Below, piece after piece: positions 55,925-64,000 of a DNA stretch of 64,000 bases (position 1 is the stretch's first letter; every line of letters begins with the position of its first letter). Below the pieces are notes generated by a model. It was not told the DNA's origin and made no database searches. It saw only the letters and a list, made by a program, of their open reading frames with translations. This DNA is from Rhizobium jaguaris (GTDB lineage Bacteria; Pseudomonadota; Alphaproteobacteria; Rhizobiales; Rhizobiaceae). The translations under genes were made by a program, and so were the position numbers. Where the stretch lies: assembly GCF_003627755.1 (NCBI RefSeq), contig NZ_CP032695.1, forward strand, positions 1 to 64,000. Reading direction: 5' to 3'.

Positions 55925-57175
55925 ATGGCAAGTCAGACTGAATCCCAGATTATCGTCATTGGGGCGGGCGTGGTGGGACTATCCGCAGCGATCGCCGCCC
56001 AAAAACGCGGTTTTGCGGTTGCTATTCTGGATCGGGAAGGTCCTGCTGCGGGCGCCTCGGCCGGCAATGCCGGGGCTTTCGCCTTCACCGATATCCTGCC
56101 GCTCGCTTCACCGGGCATTTTGAAAAAGGCGCCGAAATGGCTGCTCGATCCGCTTGGGCCGCTGACGATACCACCCGCCTACGCGCTCCAGATCGCGCCT
56201 TGGATGTTTCGGTTCTGGCGCGCCTGTTCGCCAGCCCGGGTCGCGCATTCGACGGCTGCCCAAACGGCCTTGATGGACCTGTCCAAAGCCGAACTCGAAC
56301 CGTTCCTGCAGGAAACCGAAACGGTCTCGATGCTGCGCAAGGAAGGCAATCTGCAGCTTTACGAAAGCGAGGCCGAACTGAATGCCTCTCTGTCCGGGTG
56401 GAAGGTCCGCGAGCAGCATGGCATCGAGTTTCACCATCTGGATGCGGCCCGCATGGCGGAGATCCAGCCGGGCCTTGCCTCCCGTTTCACCCACGGTACC
56501 TTCACGCCGGGCTGGTATTCGATCGCGGACCCGAAACTCTATACGCTGGCGCTGGCGGATCATTTCCGGCAGCGGGGCGGTCGGATAGAGAAGGTGGATG
56601 TCATCGGCCTGCGACCCGTCGAGGGCGGTGTCGATATCCTGTCCAAGGACGGGCAGGCGCGGCGCACGAGCCAGGTCGTGGTCGCAGCCGGCGCATTCTC
56701 GCATCGGCTGGCGCGGACGATCGGAGACAATATCCCGCTTGAAACCGAGCGCGGTTATAACACGACCTTGCCTCCTGGCGCTTTCGACCTGCGGACTCAG
56801 GTGACCTTCGGCGGCCATGGCTTCGTCGTGACGCGGCTGTCCACCGGCATTCGCGTGGGCGGCGCGGTCGAGCTCGGCGGTCTCGACCTGCCGCCGAATT
56901 TCCGGCGGTCGGAGACGATGTTGAAAAAGGCGCAAGCCTTCCTGCCGGGATTGAAGCCGCAGGATGGCACGCAGTGGATGGGGTTCCGGCCGTCGCTGCC
57001 CGACAGCCTGCCGGCGATCGGCCGCGCCCGTGCGGCTCCAGCGATCACCTATGCCTTCGGCCACGGCCATCTCGGACTTACCCAGTCTGCCGGAACGGCA
57101 CGGCTCGTCGCGGACTTGTTGGCGGAGCAGACGCCGAACATCGATCTTTCCGCGTTTTCCCCCTATAGATTCTAG
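55925..57175 (+). CDS. DadA-like FAD-dependent D-amino acid / hydroxyproline oxidase
   Basis: FAD oxidoreductase of 416 residues (DAO family). The Rossmann site IIVIGAGVVGLSAAIAAQKRGFAVAILDRE is at residues 8-38, followed by the GASAGNAGAF motif typical of DadA. Later motifs are QVVVAAGAFSHRLA and RPSLPDSLPAIGRA, ending GHGHLGLTQSAGTARLVADLL. The substrate is probably a D-amino acid or D-hydroxyproline, given the neighbours. I prefer ATG 55925, with GAGAGG 4 bases upstream; ATG 55922 is the alternative. Divergent from the Ldh2 gene; ends at a two-way terminator. Confidence 0.86.
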   Translation: MASQTESQIIVIGAGVVGLSAAIAAQKRGFAVAILDREGPAAGASAGNAGAFAFTDILPLASPGILKKAPKWLLDPLGPLTIPPAYALQIAPWMFRFWRACSPARVAHSTAAQTALMDLSKAELEPFLQETETVSMLRKEGNLQLYESEAELNASLSGWKVREQHGIEFHHLDAARMAEIQPGLASRFTHGTFTPGWYSIADPKLYTLALADHFRQRGGRIEKVDVIGLRPVEGGVDILSKDGQARRTSQVVVAAGAFSHRLARTIGDNIPLETERGYNTTLPPGAFDLRTQVTFGGHGFVVTRLSTGIRVGGAVELGGLDLPPNFRRSETMLKKAQAFLPGLKPQDGTQWMGFRPSLPDSLPAIGRARAAPAITYAFGHGHLGLTQSAGTARLVADLLAEQTPNIDLSAFSPYRF

Positions 57176-57233
57176 GGAGCCGCGAGCCACTGTTGGATGG
57201 CGCTAGGCTGAAAAATAGCCGAGCGCCAGGGAC

Positions 57234-57268
57234 AAAAAGCCCGGCGAGATGTTTCGCGCCGGGCTTTT
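57234..57268. terminator. bidirectional intrinsic terminator
   Basis: GCCCGGCG (57239-57246) pairs with CGCCGGGC (57257-57264) around a 10-nt loop. AAAAA precedes and TTTT follows, so it can end transcription in both directions. It sits between the DadA-like gene (plus) and the convergent MHS transporter gene (minus). Confidence 0.88.
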
Positions 57269-57277
57269 CATGCGTTG

Positions 57278-59161
57278 CTATTCGATGGCGTGGAGGTCAA
57301 CGCCCTTTGTGTCGCGGACGAAGATAAGGCCGATGACCAGGCTCATCGCCGCAACCGCAATCGGATACCATAGGCCGTAATAGATATCGCCCTTGGCGGC
57401 ACTCATCGCAAAGACGGTAGCCGGAAGCAAGCCGCCGAACCAGCCGTTGCCGATATGATAGGGCAGGGACATGCCGGTATAGCGGATGCGGGTCGGGAAC
57501 ATCTCGACCAATATCGCAGCAATGGGGCCATAGACCATTGTCACATAGATAACGAGAATGGTGAGAATGGCGATGGTGAGCGGCCAATTCACGGCATTAG
57601 GATCGGCGACCATTTTGAACGCGCCAGCGTTCGGTATGCTATAAACAGGCATTTCCGTCGCCCCGGCGGCTTGTTCCGCAGTGAGCAGTTTCGCCTTGAT
57701 GAGGTCGGCAACCGGAGTGACCGTCTTTTCGCCGGCGCGGATTGTTGCTGCATTCAGGCCGAGTTCAGGGTTTGCCGCAATGAAGCCGTCCAGTTTGGCG
57801 TCCGGTACTTTTGCCGGATCGCGTGCGAGCGGGAAGCCGGCCTTCTGCAGAGCCAGGTTCAGATCATGCGTAAACGCTGCGGTTTTTGCCGCGGCGTCTG
57901 CACCGGCGGTGGCCGCGTTGAACGAGGTGACGGTCGTGTCGCCAACCTTAACCGTAGCCGGCTGGCCGGCGGGACCTTGAACGATGACGTAGGGGACGGA
58001 ACTCCTGGATAGAAACGAGGTCGCAATGTCGCAGGAGTTGTTGAATTTCGCCGTGCCGACAGGGTTGAACTGGAATGTGCAATCGCCGGGGGCTGCGGTG
58101 ACGGTGGCGCGGATCGTTTGTTGTGCCCGGGCGAGAGCCGGATTTGCCGCATAGGTCAAGGCGTTGAACAACGGGAAATAGGTCAGGATCGCCAGGACAA
58201 AGCCGGCCATGATGATCGGCTTGCGGCCGATCTTGTCGGACAGCCAGCCGAACACCACGAAGAAGCCGCTGCCGATCAGAAGCGCGATGGCGATCATAAT
58301 GTTGACCGATTGGCCATCGACCTTCAACACGTTCTGCAGGAAGAACAGCGAATAGAACTGGCCCGCATACCAGACGACCGCCTGACCGGCGGTAAGGCCG
58401 AGAAGCGCGAGCAGAGCGATCTTGGCGTTCTTCCACTGCCCGAATGCTTCCGACAGCGGTGCCTTGGAGCCCTTGCCCTCTTCCTTCATCCTCTGGAAGG
58501 CCGGCGATTCGCTGAGTGACAGACGAATCCACACGGAAATGCCGAGAAGGATGAAAGACACGATGAAGGGGACACGCCAGCCCCAGCTGGCAAAGGCGTC
58601 CTTGCCGACCCAATTCTGCACCACGAGGATAACGATGAGCGACAGAAAAAGCCCGAGGGTTGCCGTCGTCTGAATCCAGGATGTGTAGTAGCCGCGCCGG
58701 TCGTTGGGCGCATGCTCTGCGACATAGGTCGCCGCGCCGCCGTATTCGCCGCCGAGTGCCAAGCCCTGCAGCAGGCGCAATGCGATCAGGATGACCGGGG
58801 CAATGATGCCCCAACTGGCCGAGCCGGGCAGGACGCCGACGAGGAAGGTCGACAGGCCCATGATCGTGATCGTGACCAGGAACGTGTATTTGCGGCCGAC
58901 GAGATCGCCGATCCGTCCGAACACCAGCGCGCCGAATGGCCGAACAAGGAAGCCAGCCGCGAAAGCCAGCAGTGCGAAAATATTGCGGGCTGCCTCCGGA
59001 TAATCGCTGAAAAAGGCCGCGCCGATGAACACGGCCAAGGAGCCATAGAGATAGAAGTCATACCATTCAAAAACAGTTCCGAGCGAAGATGCAAATATCA
59101 CCTTCTTCTCTTCCCTGGTCATACCTCGACCAGAAGTCTCACCCACAGAGGTGGTTACCAT
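57278..59161 (-). CDS. MHS family metabolite:H+ symporter with large periplasmic insert
   Basis: MFS transporter of 627 residues, far longer than the usual 430-450. The N-terminal half is standard: SLGTVFEWYDFYLYGSLAVF, GFLVRPFGALVFGRIGDLVGRKYTF and LLQGLALGGEYGGAATYVAEHAP. Between helices 9 and 10 there is an insert of about 180 residues (roughly 337-515). It has two Cys (GDCTFQF and NNSCDIA), is Ala/Thr-rich and predicted periplasmic. The C-terminal helices then resume (AILVEMFPTRIRYTGMSLPYHIGNGWFGG). ATG 59161 has GGGAGG 7 bases upstream. Substrate unknown; the neighbourhood suggests an amino-acid derivative. Confidence 0.86.
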   Translation of the reverse strand: MVTTSVGETSGRGMTREEKKVIFASSLGTVFEWYDFYLYGSLAVFIGAAFFSDYPEAARNIFALLAFAAGFLVRPFGALVFGRIGDLVGRKYTFLVTITIMGLSTFLVGVLPGSASWGIIAPVILIALRLLQGLALGGEYGGAATYVAEHAPNDRRGYYTSWIQTTATLGLFLSLIVILVVQNWVGKDAFASWGWRVPFIVSFILLGISVWIRLSLSESPAFQRMKEEGKGSKAPLSEAFGQWKNAKIALLALLGLTAGQAVVWYAGQFYSLFFLQNVLKVDGQSVNIMIAIALLIGSGFFVVFGWLSDKIGRKPIIMAGFVLAILTYFPLFNALTYAANPALARAQQTIRATVTAAPGDCTFQFNPVGTAKFNNSCDIATSFLSRSSVPYVIVQGPAGQPATVKVGDTTVTSFNAATAGADAAAKTAAFTHDLNLALQKAGFPLARDPAKVPDAKLDGFIAANPELGLNAATIRAGEKTVTPVADLIKAKLLTAEQAAGATEMPVYSIPNAGAFKMVADPNAVNWPLTIAILTILVIYVTMVYGPIAAILVEMFPTRIRYTGMSLPYHIGNGWFGGLLPATVFAMSAAKGDIYYGLWYPIAVAAMSLVIGLIFVRDTKGVDLHAIE

Positions 59162-59829
59162 TTTTATTCCTCCCAGTTGCACCAAGGGCATGGCCAATCA
59201 GACCTTGCCATGTCCTCCATGTTGATTTGTGCATAGGCTCCCCAGCCGGACTGGCACGATAAACCAGCGCCGGTGCATGCCTCCGGATCTCCTCCTCCCA
59301 GAGGTCACGCACCCGATGCACAAGAGAAGTGTTAAGCAAAAATTGAAAAATGCAATGCCCGCAACTTGCGTCCACTGCCTAAAACTGTGTGTAAGGCGTC
59401 GAACGGGGCAAGGTAATCCAGCGATAACGCTCTTTCCTTAGCCGCCGTGGTTGAAGAATACCAAGTGCGATCTTCAATCTAAGCATGAGAAGATAAGCTT
59501 CCGCAGAAGCCATAGCCTCGGACCGCCGAAATCGCGCCAATTCTGGATTGGACGACCTTAAGATCCGAATTGGATGAGCATAAAATCCGGATCGGACGGC
59601 GTATCCCTTTACCTAAAGAAGCTAGCTGTCCCCCCTTTATCGTCGAGGGGTCACCGAGCATATCTCGACAGCTCTGGTCGATGCGCCTGTTGTGTTGGTC
59701 AACGGTCCGCGACAGTGCGGAAAGACCATGCTGGTGCGTAGGCTGTGGCGACCGGCTCTACGCGGCCTCCATCTCATGTCTATGGGGGCCGTGATCATTT
59801 CGGTCATGTGCATTGGCGCCGTGCTCGGA
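59162..59829. other. intergenic region with AAA remnant and short repeats
   Basis: About 670 bp between convergently terminating transporter genes' outer ends. It holds two 22-bp imperfect direct repeats beginning ATTGG (59547-59568 and 59569-59590) with a partial third (59591-59599), and then a fragment of an AAA ATPase gene (59638-59760). No complete gene is seen. Confidence 0.5.
59638..59760 (+). pseudogene. AAA ATPase (AAA_14 type) 5' remnant
   Basis: From 59638 the plus strand encodes a peptide starting YRRGVTEHISTALVDAPVVL with the Walker A motif GPRQCGKT and LVRRL. This is the start of the DUF4143/AAA_14 ATPases (normally GPRQSGKTTL). No start codon precedes it, and after LVRRLWRP the frame loses similarity and runs into sequence antisense to the MFS gene. 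A frameshift (continuation GDRLYAAS in another frame) is probable. The rest of the gene is missing. Confidence 0.7.
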
Positions 59830-61029
59830 TTATGCCGGTTGAAGCGTGACGCGCTGCAATGGCGGGAAGGCGAGCGCGATGGCGACGGCACCGAGCCCGA
59901 CCATGGACGATCCGATGAAGAGCCAGGAGTAGTTCGCGAACGTATCGAAGATCCAGCCGCCAACCAACGGACCGAACGCCATTCCTATGCTCGACAACAT
60001 CGTCACCGCGCCCAAAACCGTGCCGATGACGCGCGGGCCGAAATATTCGCGTGCAAGCACCGCATAAAGCGGCATGACCCCGCCATAGGCGCTGCCGAAG
60101 ATGACTGCGAGCGCATAGAATTCGCCGAGCTGACTGACAAAGAGATAGGTCGCGAGCGCAGCCGCCTGCACCAGCAAGCCCGCGACGAGGACCGGCTTGA
60201 CGCCGAGCCTGTCTGCAAGTGTGCCATATAGAAGCCGGCCACCGAGCCCCGCCAGCCCCTCGACACTGTAGATGCTGACGGCCGCCATCGGCGCCACGCC
60301 ACAGATCGTTGCATAGCTTACCATGTGGAAGATAGGTCCCGAATGAGCCGCACAGCAGGCAAAGAAGGTTCCCCCAAGAACGAGGAATTGCGGCGATCGG
60401 AATATCCGTCCAAGTGGCACGCCGGGACCTTCGAGCGCGAGATCGGCGGCAGGACCGCCCGCAACCGTGGGCGCGCGCCGTACCAAAAGCGCCGCCGGCA
60501 CCAACAACACCCAGGCCAGAATACCGATGAGCATCATGGCAGTCTGCCAGTCATAGGCCGAAATCAGCCAACGGGCGAACGGCGAAATCGTCATCGGCGC
60601 GACGCCCATGCCGGCGGAGACCAGCGAAACGGCAAGACTGCGGTTTTCCTCGAACCATGCGAGGGTGGCCGCGGTCATCGGCGCAAAGAATGCGCTGGCG
60701 GCAAGCCCGACGAGAATGCCATAGGTCAATTGAAATTGGAGCAATGATCCTGCGCGGCTTGCCAGGACAAGCGCGAGCCCCAATAACACCGCTCCCGTCA
60801 ATACGACGATGCGAGGACCGAAACGGTCGCTCGCCGCACCCCATAGGAAGCCACCGAGGCCCATCACCAGGAAATTGAGCGTCATCGCGCTCGCAATGCC
60901 CGCATGCGACCAATTGGTGGCGGCGGCAATCGGCACCTGAAAAATAGCCAGCGAGAACATTGCGCCAAGCGCAACACAGGTCATCAGTGCGCCGGCGGCC
61001 ACGATGACCCAACGATAGGAAACGCTCAT
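59830..61029 (-). CDS. MFS transporter (monocarboxylate/oxalate:formate-type)
   Basis: MFS protein of 399 residues with 12 predicted helices. RWVIVAAGALMTCVALGAMFSLAIF and the GGFLWGAASDRFGPRIVVLTGAVLLG loop 2-3 motif are seen, then GMGVAPMTISPFARWLI and LGGRLLYGTLADRLGVKPVL. It belongs with the MCT/OFA-like group that carries organic anions. The start is ATG 61029; TTG 61059 is in frame but begins with no good signal. No partner genes adjoin it, so the substrate is open. Confidence 0.86.
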   Translation of the reverse strand: MSVSYRWVIVAAGALMTCVALGAMFSLAIFQVPIAAATNWSHAGIASAMTLNFLVMGLGGFLWGAASDRFGPRIVVLTGAVLLGLALVLASRAGSLLQFQLTYGILVGLAASAFFAPMTAATLAWFEENRSLAVSLVSAGMGVAPMTISPFARWLISAYDWQTAMMLIGILAWVLLVPAALLVRRAPTVAGGPAADLALEGPGVPLGRIFRSPQFLVLGGTFFACCAAHSGPIFHMVSYATICGVAPMAAVSIYSVEGLAGLGGRLLYGTLADRLGVKPVLVAGLLVQAAALATYLFVSQLGEFYALAVIFGSAYGGVMPLYAVLAREYFGPRVIGTVLGAVTMLSSIGMAFGPLVGGWIFDTFANYSWLFIGSSMVGLGAVAIALAFPPLQRVTLQPA

Positions 61030-61311
61030 ATCCGCTAAACCCCATATCTGTGCGATCAATCTTTAATGCGGCATGGGCGGTCCTATTCGGCGTGGCCGTC
61101 CATCTCCTAAAGACGCTCGAGCCGGCGCGATTTCGACATGCTCCCTTGGTTTTATTTGTCTGCTGGAAGGTTACTCGGCAAAACAATTCCTATAAGCGTT
61201 GCTGATGTCGCGCGAGGCTATCGCGAAAGGATGCCGGTGCTCATCTCGGCACGGGATGATTTCTCAGCGCCAAGAGTCGTGGTGCCGTTGACGCCCACCC
61301 CGAAGGCATTT

Positions 61312-61722
61312 TCACCGATTTCGGCGTGTTCGCCGGCCAGCGGACCGCGGCCATTTCCAGTGCTCGCGCCGCCATTCCTCTACGCGCTCATCCATATCGA
61401 TGCTTCCCCTTTCCGTGAGGATTTTGAGTGCGGCGTCATGCTGCTCCCTGCTGACTTCCTGCACGGTCACAAGGACGCCTCCGCGTCGAAGCGCCTCCGC
61501 ATAGTTTTTGCGCTGCTCCTCGGTAAAGAAGAACCCGTTCAAGGCGTCGACGAAACCGATATGATCAATCGGCGCTACGTCGGGCCGGTTTCCGGGCGTC
61601 ATGGTGATGGCATCTTTCGGTATGCCGGCCTCCATGAGTTCTTCGGACGCCTTTTCAGCATCGGACTCGTCGTCAAAAAATGCGCTGAGCGCATGCGAAC
61701 CAGGTCTACCTGCGATCTCCAT
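61312..61722 (-). CDS. small stress-type protein (YsnF/general stress 17M-like domain)
   Basis: Cytoplasmic protein of 136 residues. SHALSAFFDDESDAEKASEELMEAGIPKDAITMTPGN and EEQRKNYAEALRRGGVLVTVQ resemble the N-terminal module of YsnF/YflT-type stress proteins. It ends ERGSIDMDERVEEWRREHW, followed by a basic tail. The catalytic role, if any, is unknown. A gene on its own between an MFS transporter and an Old Yellow Enzyme. Confidence 0.75.
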   Translation of the reverse strand: MEIAGRPGSHALSAFFDDESDAEKASEELMEAGIPKDAITMTPGNRPDVAPIDHIGFVDALNGFFFTEEQRKNYAEALRRGGVLVTVQEVSREQHDAALKILTERGSIDMDERVEEWRREHWKWPRSAGRRTRRNR

Positions 61723-61961
61723 GGTGTTTCTCCATCGCTATAACCTAATGTCATAACGACCGGGGTAGTTCGCGGTTCCCCCGGCTCCTGGGCCGCTATC
61801 CTGCGGTGGTATCGCCAGAACGCGATCGCGTCCTTCATCCGCAGTGATGCGATCACCAAGACGATGAGGCATGTCGCCATGACATGCCCACCGCCTGCTA
61901 TGATCCTCACGGCCGAAAAAGCATCAGCCGCAGTCGTGGGGAGGAGACTCGGCGGCCTCGC

Positions 61962-63086
61962 TTACTTGCGGGTAGCCGTGCCGCTCATCTCGAAGAGGTC
62001 CTTGAATTGACGCGGCTGACTGCGGAGATATTGATTGGCCGCGCGCACCTGGGCTCCCAGTTCGGCGGCCGCATGCCATGGCCAGCGCGGATCGTAGAGA
62101 ATGGCGCGCGCGAGTGCGATCAAGTCGGCGTCGCCGGTCGAGACGATCGCCTCGGCCTGCGTTGGCTCGGTTATCAACCCGACGGCAACAACTGGCATGC
62201 GAACGGCCGCTTTGACGGCGCGGGCAAGCGGCACCTGATAGCTCGGTCCGATCGGAATCTGCTGCGCTGGGTGGAGGCCGCCGCTGGAGACATGGATTGC
62301 ATCGCAGCCGCGGGCATCGAGCACCTTCGCGAAAGCAACGATCTCATCGACGGTCAAGCCGCCCTCGACCCAATCCGTAGCCGACACCCGCATGGTGACC
62401 GCTTTATCGGACGGGAAGGCGGCACGCACCGCATCGAACACCTCCAGCGGAAACCGCATCCGGTTCTCCAGCGAACCGCCATACTCGTCCTCACGCCGGT
62501 TCGAGAGCGGCGACAGGAACTGGTGCAGGAGATAGCCGTGGGCTCCGTGAAGCTGGACGAAGTCGAGCCCAAGTCGGCCGGCGCGGACGGCCGAGGCCGC
62601 GAAGGCGTCGCGAACCCGCCGCAACCCGTCGCGATCCAAGGCGGTCGGCGCAACCCTGCCCTCGGCAAACGGCACGGCGGAGGGCGCCTGCGTCTGCCAG
62701 CCGTGTGGTTTGCCCGGAGCGATCTGCGCCCCTCCGAGCCAGGGTACTTCGGTCGACGCCTTGCGGCCGGCATGGTTCAACTGAATTCCGATCGGCATGT
62801 CCGACCAGCGCCGGAGGCCCTCCAACGTCTTGCGCATGGCCGCTTCGGTTTCATCGTTCCATAGCCCGACATCCGCCCAACTGATGCGGCCTTCCGGAAG
62901 AACCGCTGTTGCTTCGATGGTCAGCAATGCCGCTCCCGAAAGGGCAAGCTGGCCGAGATGGATCAAATGCCAATCGTTCATGCACCCGTCTTCCGCCGAA
63001 TATTGGCACATGGGAGCGATCACGATGCGGTTGGCCAAGTCGAGGTTGCGGACGCGGAGCGGAGTGAAAAGGGCGGGCTGGGCCAT
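61962..63086 (-). CDS. Old Yellow Enzyme family NADPH:flavin oxidoreductase (YqjM type)
   Basis: TIM-barrel ene-reductase of 374 residues, FMN-dependent. The YqjM subclass signature is clear: VIAPMCQYSA (C27, Y29 contacting flavin), QLNHAGRKAS, the active-site His pair in HGAHGYLLHQFLSPLSNRREDEYGG, and the FMN-phosphate part LITEPTQAEAIVSTGDADLIALARAILYDPRWPW. AAGGAAATCC precedes the ATG. An LLM monooxygenase lies 75 bp upstream on the same strand and may share a transcript. Confidence 0.92.
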   Translation of the reverse strand: MAQPALFTPLRVRNLDLANRIVIAPMCQYSAEDGCMNDWHLIHLGQLALSGAALLTIEATAVLPEGRISWADVGLWNDETEAAMRKTLEGLRRWSDMPIGIQLNHAGRKASTEVPWLGGAQIAPGKPHGWQTQAPSAVPFAEGRVAPTALDRDGLRRVRDAFAASAVRAGRLGLDFVQLHGAHGYLLHQFLSPLSNRREDEYGGSLENRMRFPLEVFDAVRAAFPSDKAVTMRVSATDWVEGGLTVDEIVAFAKVLDARGCDAIHVSSGGLHPAQQIPIGPSYQVPLARAVKAAVRMPVVAVGLITEPTQAEAIVSTGDADLIALARAILYDPRWPWHAAAELGAQVRAANQYLRSQPRQFKDLFEMSGTATRK

Positions 63087-63161
63087 TAGGATTTCCTTTG
63101 TTTGGTGCGCGTGAGCGGGCGATTGCGGTGAATAACTCTTCGTAGCGTCCTGGCTGTGGTG

Positions 63162-64000
63162 CTAGCTAAACTGCGGGATGACGTCCGACACAAGTTCCTG
63201 CATTACCTCCTCTGCCGGCCGTTTGTCGCTTGTCAGGTTGAACATGATGTGTTGGGCGCCCATTTCGCGCAATGCCAGAAGTTCCTCGATCAGTCCGTCC
63301 CGGCCGGCCCGCAGACCGAGGTCGAGCTGCTGGGCTGGCGCACGGTTATTGTCTTCAAGCTGCAGACGAAGAGATGATGCAAACGCGGGCGATTTCGTCG
63401 GATCGACCTTCTGCACCGCCGCGCGCCAGATCGCATAGCGGTCACGCTGCCTTGCGAGAGGTCTGTAATAGGTTGCCCAGGCGCAGGCGTTGCGGGCGAT
63501 CCAGCCTATCGTCTGTCCAGCGGACCCGACCGCCAGCATGGGAATGCTTCCGTGCATTGGTCTCGGGCGAATTTCGGAGCCGGTGTTGGCCGTAGCACCT
63601 GAAGGGTCAGTGCGCCCGTCATTGTTCAACAACCCGGAGATCCGCTCCCAATTCTCCCGGAACCGCTCTGCAGCATCCGACAGCTCCTGTCCGAACGGGC
63701 GAAACTCCCCCGGTCGATCGCCTGAGCCCAGCCCAAGCAGAAAGCGGCCTTTCGACATATGATCGACGGACGCCGCTCCCTTGGCCGTGTGGATGAAATG
63801 CCGCAATGGGGAAACGATGGCGCCGGTAACAAGGGTGATCCTATCGGTGGCGGCGGACAGCGCGCCGAGGTGAACCCAGGGGTCCATATGTTCGACCGGG
63901 TCGGGATAGTCGGGGCTGTTCAAGGGCACGTCCCGGACCCAAACGGCACTGAATCCCAGCCGGTCGGCCAGCCGGGCGAAATCGAGTTGCGCACGCAGAT
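63162..64000 (-). CDS. LLM class flavin-dependent oxidoreductase (partial, runs off right edge)
   Basis: Luciferase-like monooxygenase fragment of about 279 residues; the frame is open to the window end and the first residues seen (LRAQLDFARLADRLGFSAVWVRDV) are an internal part of the family. Typical segments follow: LGALSAATDRITLVTGAIVSPLRHFIHTAKGAASVDHMSKGRFLLGLGSGDRPGEF and IPMLAVGSAGQTIGWIARN. The true start lies beyond 64000. It reads towards the Old Yellow Enzyme gene. Substrate unknown. Confidence 0.85.
   Translation of the reverse strand, partial: LRAQLDFARLADRLGFSAVWVRDVPLNSPDYPDPVEHMDPWVHLGALSAATDRITLVTGAIVSPLRHFIHTAKGAASVDHMSKGRFLLGLGSGDRPGEFRPFGQELSDAAERFRENWERISGLLNNDGRTDPSGATANTGSEIRPRPMHGSIPMLAVGSAGQTIGWIARNACAWATYYRPLARQRDRYAIWRAAVQKVDPTKSPAFASSLRLQLEDNNRAPAQQLDLGLRAGRDGLIEELLALREMGAQHIMFNLTSDKRPAEEVMQELVSDVIPQFS

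Noticed and set aside
59692..60231. 179-codon frame beginning with the Walker A motif as a complete gene
   Set aside because: Only the first 25 or so residues resemble an ATPase; the rest is antisense to the MFS transporter, so I call the start a remnant instead.
1..64000. tRNA, rRNA, CRISPR array, insertion sequence or origin
   Set aside because: I looked on both strands for CCA-ending cloverleaf-like runs, regular spaced repeats, transposase motifs and iterons and saw none I could support; a covariance-model search was not possible.

Overview
The window reads as accessory or chromid-type DNA from an alphaproteobacterium of the Rhizobium/Agrobacterium group. The evidence is indirect but consistent: about 60% G+C, a rhizobial-style intergenic repeat hairpin (18841-18945), several FixJ-like regulators, a DUF992 protein, a pta-ackA-fabI-DUF3141 operon of the type known in rhizobia, and dense catabolic ABC/GntR/FAD-oxidase cassettes. 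I saw no rRNA, tRNA, CRISPR array, intact insertion sequence or replication origin.

Layout. 1-5 kb: a secreted jelly-roll lyase-like protein, an M20 amidohydrolase, and a haloalkane-dehalogenase-like hydrolase divergent from an HxlR regulator. 5-13 kb: second-messenger proteins, namely an MHYT-GGDEF-EAL protein, a class III adenylate cyclase, a small exported DUF992 protein, and a large SAM/cyclase/AAA/TPR protein whose substrate-specifying residues are altered. 13-17.3 kb: an unusual three-gene operon (gluzincin metallopeptidase, exported SnoaL-like protein, exported protein with two haem c motifs). 17.6-21.4 kb: peptidase T, a two-component flavin monooxygenase pair, and a PhnA-domain protein. 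21.5-26.8 kb: the DUF3141 - phosphotransacetylase - acetate kinase - enoyl-ACP reductase operon. 27.5-33.1 kb: a HlyD / double-ABC fusion / ABC-2 permease exporter and a DUF1772-like membrane protein. 33.4-36 kb: a polysaccharide flippase and a pyruvyltransferase-like protein, preceded by an 11-bp tandem repeat. 36.1-43.7 kb: an ArsR/SRPBCC pair with a 30-bp palindrome over the ArsR start codon, an MscS channel, an MBL hydrolase, an AhpD-like protein, two FixJ-type regulators, a lone receiver, an exported alpha/beta hydrolase, and the decayed C-terminus of a sensor kinase.

43.9-59.2 kb is one large catabolic region. A dipeptide-type ABC transporter (A, D, F, B, C) is co-directional with a gamma-glutamyltransferase-like enzyme and divergent from a GntR regulator. 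Next to it a second GntR regulator faces a DHDPS-superfamily lyase, followed by an Ldh2-family imine reductase, a DadA-like FAD oxidase and a metabolite:H+ symporter. The enzyme set resembles hydroxyproline or D-amino-acid catabolism, fed by peptide or gamma-glutamyl substrate uptake. The end of the window holds an AAA ATPase remnant, a second MFS transporter, a stress-type small protein, an Old Yellow Enzyme and an LLM monooxygenase that runs off the right edge.

The least explained items are the zincin/SnoaL/di-haem operon, the FixJ regulators orphaned by kinase decay, the start-codon-centred ArsR operator, the large periplasmic insert in the MHS transporter, and the paired inverted repeats beside both GntR genes.
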